Assembly (NCBI GenBank): GCA_015039365.1
Contig: WION01000076.1
Span: 124,001 to 188,000, forward strand
Reading direction: 5' to 3'
Source of the DNA: Amanita rubescens
Lineage: Eukaryota > Basidiomycota > Agaricomycetes > Agaricales > Amanitaceae
Length of the DNA stretch: 64,000 nt
The notes under the pieces are model-generated. The model made no database searches. It had not been told where the DNA came from and was given only the letters and a program-made list of their open reading frames with translations. How positions within the stretch are numbered: position 1 is the first letter of the stretch; each line of letters opens with the position of its first letter. Below, one piece after another: positions 46,450-60,079 of the stretch. Made by a program: the position numbers and the translations under genes.

Positions 46450-47716
46450 GCATTGCCGAACTAATGCATGCGCACGACCCGCACATCGCCAACCCCGACG
46501 CCCTTCGTTATCTGAAGTGCGTAAGCTGCACCTGCCCAACACCTTCAGAGCAATCTCTCCCCTGCAACTCTCATATTGTCATATTGCCTGACCTAGAAGT
46601 TCGCGACATGTACACCCGTTCCATCATGGTCGCTCCTGTAACTGGTATTCACATTCGCGGTTGTTACGAGCATTACGGTACCCCAGGCAAACATAAAGTT
46701 CCTGGTGTAGGAAGTGAAAAGTCATATAGGATGCGTTGAGGGATTCGGAAAGGAAGAACGAAAGTATGGAGGAGGGCAGGACGGTTCGTTGGACTGACGG
46801 ACGCTCTGACGAACAGACAACAAACAATTTATATACTCACTTGAAAGCTGTTCGTCATCCCGCATCAGAGGTACCTGATTCTTCCGATCTCCGTGGACGA
46901 GGCTATGTCCCGCCAACAGGAATAACCTAGTATGAAGGGTAACAGTGAGTTGCAACCAAATCGACGGAATAGGAACGAAAGGTGTAAGGGGAGCCAGGGG
47001 TCCGAGTCCCACTAAATTTAGAATAGCTGTACCACGCTGCCATGATCATTTCCGGTGCTATATTGAACGCACGGCCTTTTGCATAGTAGTACCACTATGC
47101 TGTATAGCCAGCCGTAGCGCCCGGTCTAGCTGGGAAGCACCGATAAAGGTGTACGTCTGAGTCCCGGTTTGGTCATTAGGATCATTGCTTCTGGTCGTCG
47201 GATATATGGTTCAGAACTGGGTCGACTGCTAACGTGTTATCCTGGCACGAAAACGTGTTGATTGCTGTATACGAGAGGTTATAATAAGGCTGTGTTCTGA
47301 TTCCCGACAAAAAATTATGGCAAAATCCCCTCTCAGGCGATTATAATGGGTCGTCGTCCTCAACGGGACGAATCAGATAGGGCTCGAGTCATTCTCCAGA
47401 CAGCTACTATACATAAAGTAACGTACTCGGGAGAATATAGATATATACATATACCTATACGCGCAGCGGACAGAGTAAAAGAGTAAAAAAGATGGCATAA
47501 TACACACAATGGAAGAAAAAAAAAAGTTCGCGTCCTAGTACCAGCCATCTCATCAAGAAAGAAGAAGAAAAAGTGAATAGTAAATAGTATGTGATGCAGA
47601 GTATTACATCGTTGTTCAAACAATTGAAAGAAAGAAAAAAAAGAGTCGGAAAAAAAAAAAAAAAAGTCCAAGACACGACCTATCATCGTGCCACGGACCG
47701 CCGCGCCGCGCCGGAT
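46450..47716. other. Gene-poor; polo kinase 3' region at its right end
   Basis: Short overlapping frames only, with a coding-like minus stretch near 46860-47010. 47470-47716 is the probable 3' untranslated region of the polo kinase gene and includes a run of 16 A at 47650-47665. Confidence 0.4.
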
Positions 47717-50700
47717 TTACGCTTTCCCCTCAGCGGATCCACCCGTCGCACTCTTGATGCTCAACAAAATCTCCTTGCAATACTTCAACTTATCCACCAA
47801 CTTCTGGTTAAACTTGACCTGGTCCGGTGCTACACCCACTGTCCCCCTCGGCTCGGCATACCTCATCGACGCAGCGATGACTTCACTCAGATGCCACCTC
47901 GTCAATTGATAATTCTTATCAATATGCGTCACGAGCAAGCCGCGAGAGGAGAGTATCACTTTCGAGTGGTCTTGAAAGTTGAACTGGAATGTGGTCAGAT
48001 TAAAGGGAAGAGGGCAAACGAGCGAGCCGCTCCTCACCTGCAAGACATCGTTGCTCAACCGGAACACGATAATGTTTTGCATTCTCAGATACTTGACGAC
48101 CCACTCCATACCCCTCGTCCGATCCGTATCTTGGAAGGTCCACTCATAATCGCCATATAAGCGATCCATGATGTACTTCTCAAACTGCTTGAGCAGGTAT
48201 ACCTTGTTCTTCAGCTCTTCGGGGTGCTGCGTCGTCGTGTACGACTTGCGGACATAGACCGGCGCATTGACACTTGCACCGGCCGTAACCACCTTTCTCG
48301 TTGCGATATAGTCAAAGTGGCTGCAGAGAGAGAGAGGGATCAACAACGCGTTTTACGATAGCTACAAGAAAACAACTTACACTTTACCAGGAGAGAATAC
48401 CGTCGTTGTGCTATCGTTAAAATAAACACCCACAGTTCCGTCGGTGAGTGCGTAGCCCATCCCGTACTTGTTGCAATAGTCGACCCATGAAACGATGAAC
48501 ACCTTCTCGTGTGGTAGCGGGTTGATGATATCAAGTTGAGGATCACGGAATAGTTTCCCTTGAGCTTTGCATGTAAACGCGTGTGCCAGCGTCGCACCGA
48601 ATGCGTCGAATCCATGAGAAGCGACAAGCTGGGGTGTTCCCGATGACGGAACTGACGCCGTTGAAGACCCCAATGCGAGATTGGAGGAAGGCTTCCGGGA
48701 ATGGCTACTGAGGCCATTGTGTTGCGACGTCCCGTTGGCGGTAATAGTAGGGAAAGGGACTGAGGTGGCGTTGTGGACCGTAGACGACGTTGGGAGCGTA
48801 CCTAAGTGGGTGATTAACATACAATACGCACAAGGGAAAAAGTAACTTCACTAACCAGAACTCGTCGCTGTCCCAAGGCGCGATCTAACACTCGAGCCGC
48901 TCGCAAATTTCGTTACGGTCGTTTGCATAAGAGGCGGTACGTTCTCTCGTTCCTTCTCTTTGAGCTGATTAGTGCTGTACATTCTCCGCTCGAGAGCGAG
49001 ACCTTTTGCCCTCTCCCTGACACCAGAGGCGACTTCATCCCCTTTGGGCCCGTTATCCGCGACGTCAGGAACGGCATGTCCGCCCTCTTCGTCTTCATCT
49101 TCTTCCCTCACTGGTGCCATTTGGGCAACGATCCTCGCCTTTTGCGATTCGAGCTCCTTCTTCCTGGCACGCGTCTCCTCGTCTTCCGCGCCGTCCGTAT
49201 CCATCTTTGCGACCCGGCGTAACGGACTGTCACGCTGCGCAGCTTGAAGCTTGCGTATGAATAGTGGGCTGTCCCTAACATCGTTCCTGTCGCGGAGGTT
49301 ACCGGTGCTGGTAGCAGAGACGAGCAAAGGTTGGCGAGCAGACGATAGCAGGGCCGAGATAGGCGATCCAGGTTGGACAGCCTTTTGGAACTCCTTCTCT
49401 TGTTGAGCGATACTGGAAGCGATCGTGCGTCCTGCTGTGCTTCCGATGCTCATGTTGCTGTTGCTGGCAGACGGCGCTGGGGGATCTAGCTCGGCGTTAG
49501 GACGTGGTACGTTGATGGAGGTTACGGCGTCCTCGTCGAGGAGAGCGTTCTTTCGGAGTCGTCGAAGGTTGGCATCTGAAACTGCCTTTGGAATATGGCC
49601 AAAGTAAGGAGGCGCGTCGTGCGCCGACGCCGGGATGTAAGCTGGTACGGGGCCCGAGATGAAGAAAGCATGATCGAGAATCTCGTGGAGGGTAGGCCGC
49701 GACGAAGGAATTGGAGTAAGAATATGTTGAATTAGATTTTGGGCGTTTGCAGAGGGAGGCGCGTGAGATGGAAAGTCGTAATCGTTATCCCTAATACGTC
49801 TAAGGGTGAAAAGGACGTCAATAAAGGAAGGAGGACAAAAAAGGCAAGTACGAACTTGTAAATGGCTTTGACGTCTTTAGTTTGGAAAGGTGGGCGACCT
49901 ACAACGAGTGTGTACAAAATAACACCGATGGACCAAGTGTCCACCTCAAAACTGTGACCGTTGGCGGTATCGAACAAGACTTCAGGTGCGATGTAGTTCG
50001 GCGTTCCGCAAATTGTCTTTTTTCTCTCTCCCGGGTTTTCAATGAGCGCGGCGAGGCCAAAGTCGCCTACTTTAATGTTCATGCGAGAGTCCAGGAATAA
50101 GTTGCCGAGCTTCAAGTCACGATGAATGACTTGGTGAGTGTGCATGTAGTGGCAAGCGCCGATGAGTTGAACCATGAATACGCGAGCTTCCATCTCTGTG
50201 AAGCGCCGGCGCCTGCGCAGCATGTCCATAAGAGATCCGGAGGGGCAGAGTTCCAATGTCATGTATACGTTATCATGGTCTTCGAAGCAATCGTGAAAGG
50301 TGACGATATTGGGGTGAGTTAGTGAGCGGTGAATCTTGATTTCGGCGTACAGCTGAAAGAAAAAAAATGGGTAAGTATAGGAAAACAATAGTTGTGGTGA
50401 GGCTGACCTTCGTCTTGGCTTTCTTGGTCTTGAGAGACGTCTTGGTGACTACTTTACACGCGTAACGGACATTACGATGATCTTTAACTTCATAGACGCG
50501 GGCGAATCCTCCCTGTTAAATTAACGTTAATGATGTGGATGGGTATCGGGTGCTATAGTGACATACCTCACCGAGAAAACCGATGCGTTGCAGATGATAC
50601 CTCCCTCCTTTGTCGCAAATTACCTTTGGCGGTGAAGGTGGTGTAGTTTTGCTGTTTTGACGAGGCAGAGGCGGCGAGCCTGGAGCGTTCTGGACTTGAG

Positions 50701-50830
50701 CCGATGGCGGAACAGCCTGATGCTGTTTCTGATAAATAACGGGCTTGGGAGGGGTTGGAGGAGGGTGGCCTGGATGATTTACGGCGTCTGAGAGTGGGTA
50801 ACGGCGAAATTGATTATATATATGAGCCAT
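47717..50830 (-). CDS. plo1: Polo-like kinase
   Basis: PLKs are Ser/Thr kinases controlling mitotic entry, spindle function and cytokinesis, targeted by phospho-peptide-binding polo boxes. Seven exons join perfectly: 50830-50567, 50512-50408, 50352-49856, 49799-48856, 48801-48381, 48320-48038 and 47983-47717 (926 residues). A proline-rich N-terminus of about 75 residues is followed by the kinase domain: [19 protein letters not shown] (catalytic lysine), [21 protein letters not shown], and activation loop [13 protein letters not shown] (T-loop threonine present). A long low-complexity linker precedes polo box 1 ([29 protein letters not shown]) and polo box 2 (FDYIATRKV to [14 protein letters not shown]). 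The polo boxes hold the expected tryptophan. No lesions. The gene is an orthologue of Plo1/Cdc5/PLK1. Its 3' end is duplicated at 44660-44880. Confidence 0.95.
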
Positions 50831-52372
50831 AGTCAACGAAGAGAGTAACGGCCTAACGCCGTGCAAAGGATTGAAGGTGTCTTACGATTCAAAACTCGTC
50901 CGAACCGAAATCGCGTTTTCAACACGGGGCAGTCACGTGTTACTCAGGGTGGCTGTCAACAGTCACGGGATCGCGTTGTCGTGCTGTGTTTGGCGTTTAC
51001 TAAAATAGTAAAGACATTGATCGGAAACTCGGCCATGCGATGACGCGTCGACAACAGAAGAAATAATGACTCCCTACTGCCCGAACCTTCGCGTTATCTG
51101 GAAATCGTAAGTTGACGAGATGGGTAAAGAAACCAACGAGGGTGGGGCAATAGATGTCAAGAGGTCTATAGATACTGTGGGCGGGCACTAGGCAGAGCAC
51201 TAGTGTTGGTTATCTGTGACGTTTCCTCTGAATCACCTCAGGCGGACATTAGTGGTGCAATCTTCATCCTGTCATCCATTATGTCAAGGTGCTCTATTTC
51301 AATGCAGGCACGAGATTTTGAACTATTAGTACAATCATTAATCACGTAAATCTATAATCAAGTGAATGAATGCTCGCCGTCTACCGCGGCCGTATGTTCC
51401 TGGCTTCTTGCTGATGATTTTCTTCAAGCAGCGCGGTGGTCGAAAAATGGACCATCGTTCGCATCTCAGTGGGATCTATGGGACTACTCCAGCGTCCTCA
51501 CCCAGATCAGCAGATGCTCTGAAAAGGGTTGGGCGTTGCTTTTATAGCATCAAGGAGGCGTTGGAGCGCAAAGCGACCTGATGGATAGATAGAACGACTC
51601 AGACCTATCAGATCGCGTCGTGCAGACGCTTCTAATCATACGCAGATGGCACGGAGTTTTGGGATCTTATGGAATTGATATGACAAGACGAGTTATCATG
51701 CATCATGCAGTAGTATGATGTCGGTGGAAGCTGCCCAAGTAACCAAATTGGCATATCGCGTTGTTGTCCCTTATTTGGCACACGGCTCTTTGACCAAGGC
51801 GAAATTACTACGACCTCTTCGCATCAAATGAGCTAATTTTGACTTTATGGCTCCAAGTTGATTTTACGATCACAGCGACCTCATAACGGACGTCGGAAAC
51901 TTACCAATGCCTTGATATCAAATCGAGGAAAGAAACACGTCATTTCTTGTTTGCCTTCGAATGCTCAGTAATAAAAAACCAGATTGGTACGTCTATTCAT
52001 CCGCTGGACAGCGCTCAGGATTCACCAAAGATGATGACGCGTTCGGCTGCACTGCCACCACAATAAATATCCAGGTTCCTGGTTTTTCCAGGCATACACC
52101 CATTTGGAAGTGCTCCCGGAAGTCAACTTCCGAGCATGTGAAGAGTCGCCCCTAAGACGCCCTCCGCAAGAATAATACATGATGACTACGTGTTCATTCG
52201 TCCACTTGTCTCGGTTGTCTACTTCCTTAGCTTCCCGAGACGAGTACGCGTCCTCCCCCGTCCCTGGCAGTATACTTATATATAACACAGTCCGCGATGA
52301 TAAGCTCAAGAAGACCTCCCACTGCTTGCCTGCGACTGCGCAGTTGTTCAAGTCTCCTCATAACTCACTACT
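50831..52372. other. Intergenic region; ABC transporter promoter at right end
   Basis: It holds the divergent promoters of the polo kinase (minus) and the ABC transporter (plus). I see no gene between. From about 52020 the sequence is repeated before the second transporter. Confidence 0.45.
52020..52372 (+). repeat. Duplicated transporter promoter region, copy 1
   Basis: From TTCACCAAAGATGATGACGC on, this region matches 61111-61434 with small deletions in the latter. It includes the TATA-like ATACTTATATATAACACAG, about 100 bases before the ATG, and a 5' leader almost identical in both copies. Confidence 0.85.
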
Positions 52373-55300
52373 ATGTCGTCACAGCCAGAATTAATCGTAG
52401 AATCGGAAAGGATGGGCAATTCTCAAGAGCCTTCCCGAGTCGACGCCAACTACTTTGACCCTCAGGGCTTTCAGGAGCTCCAACGTGCCTTATCGCATGA
52501 CGACCCAAAGGAGGATGCTCGTTCAGATATAACCGATAGTACTATCGACGTCGACGATAATTTCGATTTTGGAAAGAAACTACAACGGATTGTGAAAAAG
52601 TGGGCAAACCGTTTTACCTCTCGAAGAGACGCTAATTAGTCACTTTTAGAGCTGACGAGGCCAACATAAAGATGCGACAGCTCGGTGTCATGTTTCGTGA
52701 TTTACGTGTCGTCGGTGTTGCCCCTGCGGCGTCTCATATACCAACAGTCGGAGGCGTTTTCAATCCATCAGCGATTTTGGAAAACATTCAGAACTTGCGT
52801 CATCCTCGCTTGAAAACCATCTTATCGGGATTCGAAGGCGTCGTTCGTCCAGGCGAAATGCTTCGTACGTTATGTATCTCTATTAATATCGTACGCATAA
52901 CTTAATATATCTCTTCTTTTCAGTTGTACTTGGGCGACCAGAGGCAGGAAGCACAACCTTCTTGAAGATGCTCGCGAACCATCGATCAGAATACCGCGCC
53001 GTCGAAGGCGATGTCTACTACGACTCAATCTCTCCCAGTGACGTACACAACCATTACCGCGGGGACGTACAGTACTCTCCTGAAGACGACATTCACTTCC
53101 CGACGCTCACCGTTGATCAAACACTCAAGTTCGCCTCTACGACCCGCACACCTCGCGAACATCTTACGAAAACGAGAAGGCAGTTTGCTCGGAAGGAGAC
53201 TGATATGCTAACTACCTTATTCGGGTTGAGACATGCCAAGAATACACCAGTAGGAAATGCCGCGATCCGTGGAGTGAGTGGTGGAGAGAAGAAGCGTGTC
53301 TCGATCGCCGAAGCTCTCGCAACCCGAGCTCTGATCAGTTGTTGGGATAAGTAAGCATCCGCTCAGGTCCCAATTTCTCCCTCTTCACTGACATTACGAC
53401 GAATTTTAGCTCTACCCGGGGTTTAGACTCGGGCACTGCACTCGAGTTTGTCCGCGCTCTAAGGCTCGCCACAGACACTATGCATCTCACCACAGTCGCA
53501 GCTATCTATCAAGCCAGCGAGTCTATTTATAAGCACTTTGACAAAGTCTGCGTCTTATACGAAGGCAAAATGGCTTATTTCGGTCCCGCAAACAAGGCCA
53601 GGCAGTACTTTATCGACATGGGGTGCGTATCATCACACCAATCCTTTTCTAACAACTCAACCTTTTTCTCAGATACGAACCAGCCAACCGCCAAACGACC
53701 TCCGATTTTCTGGTCGCCGTTACCGACCCCAACGGCCGCATCACCAGAAAAGGTGCTACGAACGTCCCGAGGACAGCTACCGAGTTTGCAGAGTACTTTA
53801 GGAAATCCTCTTATACGGCGATGAATCGGTCCGATATAGCGTCGTATGAAGCTCTGTATGTCGGTAACGAAAAACGGGCGCTCGAGTACAAGGAGAGCGC
53901 ACGTGCCGAGCTCGCTAAGTTCACTTCCAAGGGGAGGTAAGTCGATGTATTCGTATCTTGCCGCAAGTTATTAATTTGATCATCCATTGCAGTTCGTATT
54001 TATTAACTATCCCTCAACAAGTTAGAGCCGTTATGCTCAGAAGAGCACAAATCATCAGAGGAGAAATGTTCGTCACTTGTCTCAAGATATTGTACGTCCC
54101 TATAAACATACAAAGAAAAAAACAATCAATGCTTACACCCTAACCAGCGTCTTCACATTCCAGGCCTTGATCATGGGCAGTCTATTTTACAAAGTTCAAG
54201 ATGCCACGTCCGCTTACTTCTCCCGCGGAGGTGTACTTTTCTTGTAGGTTTTGGAACTAACACCATTTTTGTCTTACTGAACGTCGCGTCTCGCAGCTCC
54301 CTTCTTTTCTCAGCATTGACCGCGATGGCCGAAATCCCGGCTCTCTATGCCCAGCGTCCGATCGTTTTAAGACACCAACAGGCGGCCATGTATCATCCCT
54401 TCGTCGAAACCCTGGCATTAACTCTAGTAGATATCCCGATTACGGTCGTGACGCTTTCCATCTTCTCGATCGTATTATATTTCATGGTTGGATTTCAACT
54501 TAGTGCGGTACGTATCCATTTGCACCTTCTTTGCCTTTTTAATCTGAACCGTTCATTCACCTAGGGCCAATTCTTGTACGTAACCGAGAACAGTGAATCC
54601 GATCATTTACTAAATTTGGTTGATAGCATTTTCTTTCTGTTCTTGCTTATCACGAATTTGACGATGAAGGCATGGTTCCGAGGCATTGCCGCCGCGTTCA
54701 CGTCTGAGCCAGTTGCAAACTCGGTTGGCGGTATATCCATTCTTGCGGTGTCCATCTATACAGGGTATACTATCCCAAAGCCAACGATGATAGGAGCTTT
54801 GAGATGGATATCCTACATCAACGTATGTATTCGGTGTTCTTGAGCGTTGAAAATCTTGCTAATTTAAATTGAATTTTTTTCGTAATTTAGCCGATGCGAT
54901 ACAGGTACGTTGAAGTTGAAATGTCGGAGTTCATCTCGCTAACGACTGCTCCAGTTTTGAAGCGATTATCACGAACGAGTTCCGGACTCTCCAAGGCACA
55001 TGTTCAAGTTTGGTCCCGCGGGGACTGGGCTACGAAAACGTATCTCTGGCCAACCAAGTTTGTACCACCCTAGGAGCGATCCCCGGTCAACCATACGTGG
55101 AGGGGAGCAGTTTCGTTCTTCTATCCTACGGCTTCAAATTCTCTCACACATGGATGGTACGCAAAATATCAATACAGAAAATGATAAGAAAAACTAACAG
55201 TTGAACAGAACCTAGGCATCGTTCTCGGATTCTTTATAGGATTCTTGTTGTGTTTGTTGGCGTTTACGGAACTCAATACCAGCACGTCGCACGAACATTC

Positions 55301-58078
55301 TATGGTCCTCTTCAAACGTAACTCCAAACCCAAGCAACCTTTGAGTCCCGCAACTCCCGACGTTGAAAATCTTAAGGAAAAGGAAGACATGAGCGCGGAG
55401 AAGTCGGAAAGTCGGCTGTCAGGCAAAGCGGGTACCGCCGTTCAGCCTCCTATGACCGACATCTTCTCTTGGCACGACGTAAGCTACACTGTTCATGCTG
55501 ACTCCGAATCCAAGAAGCTGTTGGACGACATATCGGGATATGTAGCGCCTGGAAAGTTGACGGCGCTAATGGGCGAGTCTGGAGCCGGAAAGACGACATT
55601 GTTGAATGTGCTCGCTCAGAGGGTCTCAACGGGAGTGGTTCGCGGCGATTTTCTTGTCAACGGGCAGACATTGCCAATTGATTTCCAGGCTCAAACGTAA
55701 GTCCTTTTTCACCGTGACATAACGTAACTGGTATGAACGTCTTTCTTCGCAGAGGGTACTGTCAGCAGATGGATACACACGTCCCAACGGCGACCGTCCG
55801 CGAAGCCCTGCTGTTCTCTGCGCAGCTCCGCCAGCCTGCATCCGTCCCTTTAGAGGAGAAAGAAACTTAGTATGTATTGATCCTTCACGTTCATTTGACC
55901 GTTATTGATTATTTCAGTGTCGAGTTGTGTCTCAAGATGTGCGGCCTGGAAGAGTATGCAGACGCCTCGGTCGGGTCTCTTGGCGTTGAACATCGCAAAC
56001 GGACAACAATCGCAGTTGAACTCGCGGCAAAGGTACGTTATTCACATCAGCTTCACGCAGGTGCTGAAGACTCCTCTTCTAAATCAGCCCAAGTTGTTAC
56101 TCTTCCTCGACGAACCGACGTCGGGTCTTGACTCGCAAAGCGCCTGGAGTATCATTTCCTTCCTTAGGAGTCTGGCAGACAGCGGCCAAGCTATTCTTTG
56201 CACGTAAGTTCACAATCCACCTTCAACAATAATCGAAATGTTCATTTACTTTCTTTTCTAGTATCCATCAGGTGAAATCTGAATCCTACTGTCTAAAGTT
56301 CTACGTACTAACATGAGTTCTGTAGCCCTCCGCTGAGCTGTTCCAGGTATGCTAGTATGACTCCTCAGCGAGACGCGTTGCTGACACTCTTAATCTTACA
56401 GGTATTCGACAGGATCCTACTCCTTCGCAAAGGCGGCCAGACTGTATACTTTGGAGATCTCGGTTACAGCGCAACCACTCTCATCAACTATTTCGAGCAG
56501 AACGGGGCTCGTAAATGTTTTCCTGAGGAAAATCCGTGAGTTCAAATGACCGTTTGCATTCAACATCATTAGCTGAGTTACGTCACAGTGCGGAATACAT
56601 GCTTGACGTCATCGGTGCTGGGGCAACCGCTACCAGCGAACTTGATTGGTATAGCATCTGGCGTAACTCGAAGCAATTTATCGGCGTGCAAGCAGAAATA
56701 GACTCCATCCACGACGACGGACGAAATCGCCCTGCATTAGAGGCTACTTTCCGTTCGGAATTCGCTACATCGTGGTTATACCAAATGAAGGAGCTCTTTA
56801 TCCGGAACGTACGGGCGTACTGGAGGGATCCTGCTTACATATTTGCGAAGCTCATTCTCAATGTTGTCGGTGGACTATTTATTGGCTTTACTTTCTTCAA
56901 GGCCAAAGATACCCAACAAGGGACGCAAAATAAGCTATTCGTAAGTCCCGTTTCCGTAATTGATTTTCGTAACTGACTTTCCTTTCTCTAAATACAGTCG
57001 ATATTTATGGCTACGATCCTTAGCGTGCCACTTTCGAATCAACTTCAAGGCGTGTTCATTCGGTTGCGAGATGTCTACGAAATCAGAGAAAGTCAGAGTC
57101 GGATGTACAGCTGGACCGCACTTCTCACATCTCAACTGCTCGTTGAAATCCCTTGGAATATCTTTGGCTCCCTGCTTCTGTTTTTCACATGGTATTGGAC
57201 AGTCGGCTTTGAGTCGTCGAGGGCGGGTTATACCTATCTTATGCTTGGCCTAATTTTTCCCCTCTACTACACGACGATTGGTCAGGTCAGTTTCCCCGTA
57301 AAATTTGAAAGCTAGCCTGTCGCTTACCTCTTGGAAACACAGGCGATTGCCTCGATGGCACCCACCCCGGAAATCGCCGCCTTGCTATTCTCAACGTTAT
57401 TCTCTTTCGTAATTGCATTGTAAGTGGTCATCTCCCTCGAGCATCCCCATTATCTAACACGGCGCGTGACCTTTAGTGATGGTGTCCTGGAGCCATTCCG
57501 GCAGCTCAAATGGTGGAGTTGGATGTGAGTACGACTGTTGTAAATGCATACCCGAGCTGACTCGCGCTTCCAGGTATCGCCTCTCTCCATACACATATCT
57601 TATCGAAGGTCTCCTGGGACAAGGTACGCAACTCAGTTGATATTACCCCGTTCACCTTTCCTTATGCTGTCTCATAGCCATTGGCCACCAAGAAGTCAAT
57701 TGCTCATCCGTCGAGTTCGTCACAATCAATCCCCCCTCGGGACTGACATGCGGACAATACATGGATCGGTATATCTCCTTTGCAGGTGGATATCTCGCCA
57801 ACCCAAACGCAGCTAGCAACTGTCAATTCTGCAGCATTCGCACAACGGACCAGTTCCTCGCGACCAACTTCAACATTTTCTACAGCCACCACTGGCGTAA
57901 TTTTGGTTTTATGATAGCATATGTCGCTTTTAATGTGAGTTTCACAAATTCGTCGATGGAAGCCAGAGGCTGACGGTCTGTATAGATTTGTTGCATTTTC
58001 CTGTTCACTTGGTTTTTCCGCATTCGCACGGAGAGCATCTTCACGTCCATCAAGAAACGTTTTTCTTCACGCAAATGA
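52373..58078 (+). CDS. Full-size ABCG/PDR-type multidrug transporter, copy 1
   Basis: PDR transporters export drugs, toxins or lipids across the plasma membrane, with the order (NBD-TMD)2. About 20 short introns interrupt the gene, and every junction I checked keeps frame. The cytosolic N-terminus ([20 protein letters not shown]) precedes NBD1: degenerate Walker [13 protein letters not shown], signature [16 protein letters not shown], Walker B variant [16 protein letters not shown]. The first membrane domain follows ([52 protein letters not shown]). A linker ([15 protein letters not shown]) leads to NBD2: canonical [50 protein letters not shown]. The second membrane domain ends [17 protein letters not shown] at 58078. 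The NBD asymmetry (no Walker A lysine in NBD1) is normal for this family. It appears functional. Confidence 0.92.
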
Positions 58079-58940
58079 ATAGATTTCGGTACGACTTGAA
58101 ATGATTTGGTATATAGCTTTAGACTAGTGACGATTTTTTTCGATGCCGATATTATTATGAACTGAGTAATGTAGATATGTAAAGCAATGAACATGACTTA
58201 ATGAAATTTTGATATGCATAGAGACGCGCGAATTTCAGACTTTGCGTTGCTGAGCGCCGAGCACTGAGCTATTGATACGATATGATCGAGGGAATTCCAG
58301 GGTCCGTCCTCGCCCGACTCATGAGGTTCTCAGGATCAGATTCCATCAAAAGTCTGATAAAAACGATGCCATACTTATACTAAATTCATCGCCATCGTTG
58401 GCAAGCCTCCGCAGATGGCGAATGCTGGGGAGGCCTTCATACCCTTTCCCGGATGTTTCAACTACCAGAATTGGACGATCAAGTGATATTCAGGCTGTAG
58501 AAATTTCTCCAATTGTATAATTGTTATACATAATTTATTTGATCTTGTTGCCCATGAGTACGAGGTGCGCCTGAAATCATCCTAAATGCATGATACGGTT
58601 TTTCTCCTAGGCAAACGGTTTTCCGGCACGAACATGACGAGTTAGCACAGGATACTGCTGTGGGAGCGAGCACCTTGTCATGATCACTGGTCATCAGGAT
58701 TTTATACTCGCCGAAGGTTTTTTACAACTCTTGATTAGGTATCCAATACGTCACATGCGTTCAAACAGACACTGCATTCGGAGTCATCACACTAAAATTC
58801 GAAATCCGTAAGCACGCTGACCATCAGCAAGTGATAAACATACACGTTGTAAACGGCTCCCACTTTTCTCTCTTTATACTTGTAAAATACACCGTCTTGA
58901 ATACAAGTCACCATTTTCTTCGAAACGAAATCTTATCTTT
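58079..58940. other. Intergenic, no gene seen
   Basis: AT-rich 3' flank of transporter copy 1; no motif recognised. Confidence 0.4.
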
Positions 58941-59345
58941 GGACCCTTTTATTCGAAAACTAATGTCGATATTACCTTGCAACTGTCCTAAACCAACGTC
59001 ACAACTCGCATATATGATCAAGGAAGCAAGACACGCTCACCTGTCCATTCACGTACGGATCGCCATTAAGCCACCACTCCGGCTGAGGTGGCATAACCTC
59101 TCCAAGCGCCTCGGGTCTCGCGTCACAGGATGGATCTAAACACTGAACTTGGGATTTTCTCACGAAGACGAGGAATATGTCCCAGCATGTTACGCCGAGG
59201 ATCGTGATTCTCAGAATGACTGGCCATTTTTTCTAATGGATCATCTAAGTGAGCCTGCCATATGAGCACGGGCGTCGGTAGTCTCCCGTAGTCAGACCAA
59301 TAAATTCGGTCTTTTTTGACGTGATGCACGACGACACTCATATGG
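58941..59345 (-). pseudogene. Hypothetical coding relic
   Basis: A minus frame reads KKDRIYWSDYGRLPTPVLIW and PRRNMLGHIPRLREKIPS. After a one-base shift near 59140 it continues QCLDPSCDARPEALGEVMPP and EWWLNGDPYVNGQ, with a donor-like GTGAGCGTG near 59045. The composition is convincingly protein-like, but no family is recognised and the 5' end is not resolved. Confidence 0.35.
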
Positions 59346-60079
59346 GCGTCGGGGGATGATTATGTTCCCACGGCCACAGATATGACCATTTTGTACCTTC
59401 ATCTTCATCGTCAAAGGGAACAGTGGGAAGCGCAAGGCCGTGGAAGACCCATCGTAACTCGGCAATGCCCAAAAACTAAACTCGAAAGGTTTCACTTTTT
59501 TTGGTTCGTTTTATGGTCTAGGCTCAATAATACTGTAGCTAAGGAACTTATAAAGAGCGAGCGAAAGGAGCGAAGGAGAAGCAGCCGTGAAAAGACAGGA
59601 TGACGTGGCGATAGACGAAAAGGGAAAAAAGTGGTCTCAGTTGACTGGCAGTCGAGAAAAGGAACAGGAGACGCGTCTCTGGTCCAAAAGCGATGGTGAG
59701 GTTGTTTGGTTGTTCGCGATCAAGAAGTACTGATTAGTAGTGAGATCGCTCAGATGAAATTTCGAAGACGATCACGTTGGGACGACGCTCAGATTCGTCC
59801 TGAACGTTACATATGACGGTACCAAGGGCAAGTTACGGACCATGTACGTGTCGTCGCTTATGCTTTATCATCCTGGCTCAAAAGCTCCAGACCTCGCATC
59901 TAAATCTTCTGTTCCCATCCATACGCACGGATCACCAGGGCTCAGAAGGCACCCGAGGATTCCAAGGGTTAGCACGATTGCAAGGCTTGACAAAGCCTTG
60001 GAGAGCCTTGTCAGGCTCGTGACGTTTTGTTGATGTTGGACAGCGCTCAGTGCTCAGCCCCAGTGGTGGGATTCGTCCT

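Noticed and set aside
46985..47015. tRNA-like B box (GGGTCCGAGTCCC)
   Set aside because: No matching A box or cloverleaf arms at the right distance.
47591..48160. 189-codon plus-strand frame
   Set aside because: Antisense to polo boxes of the kinase gene.
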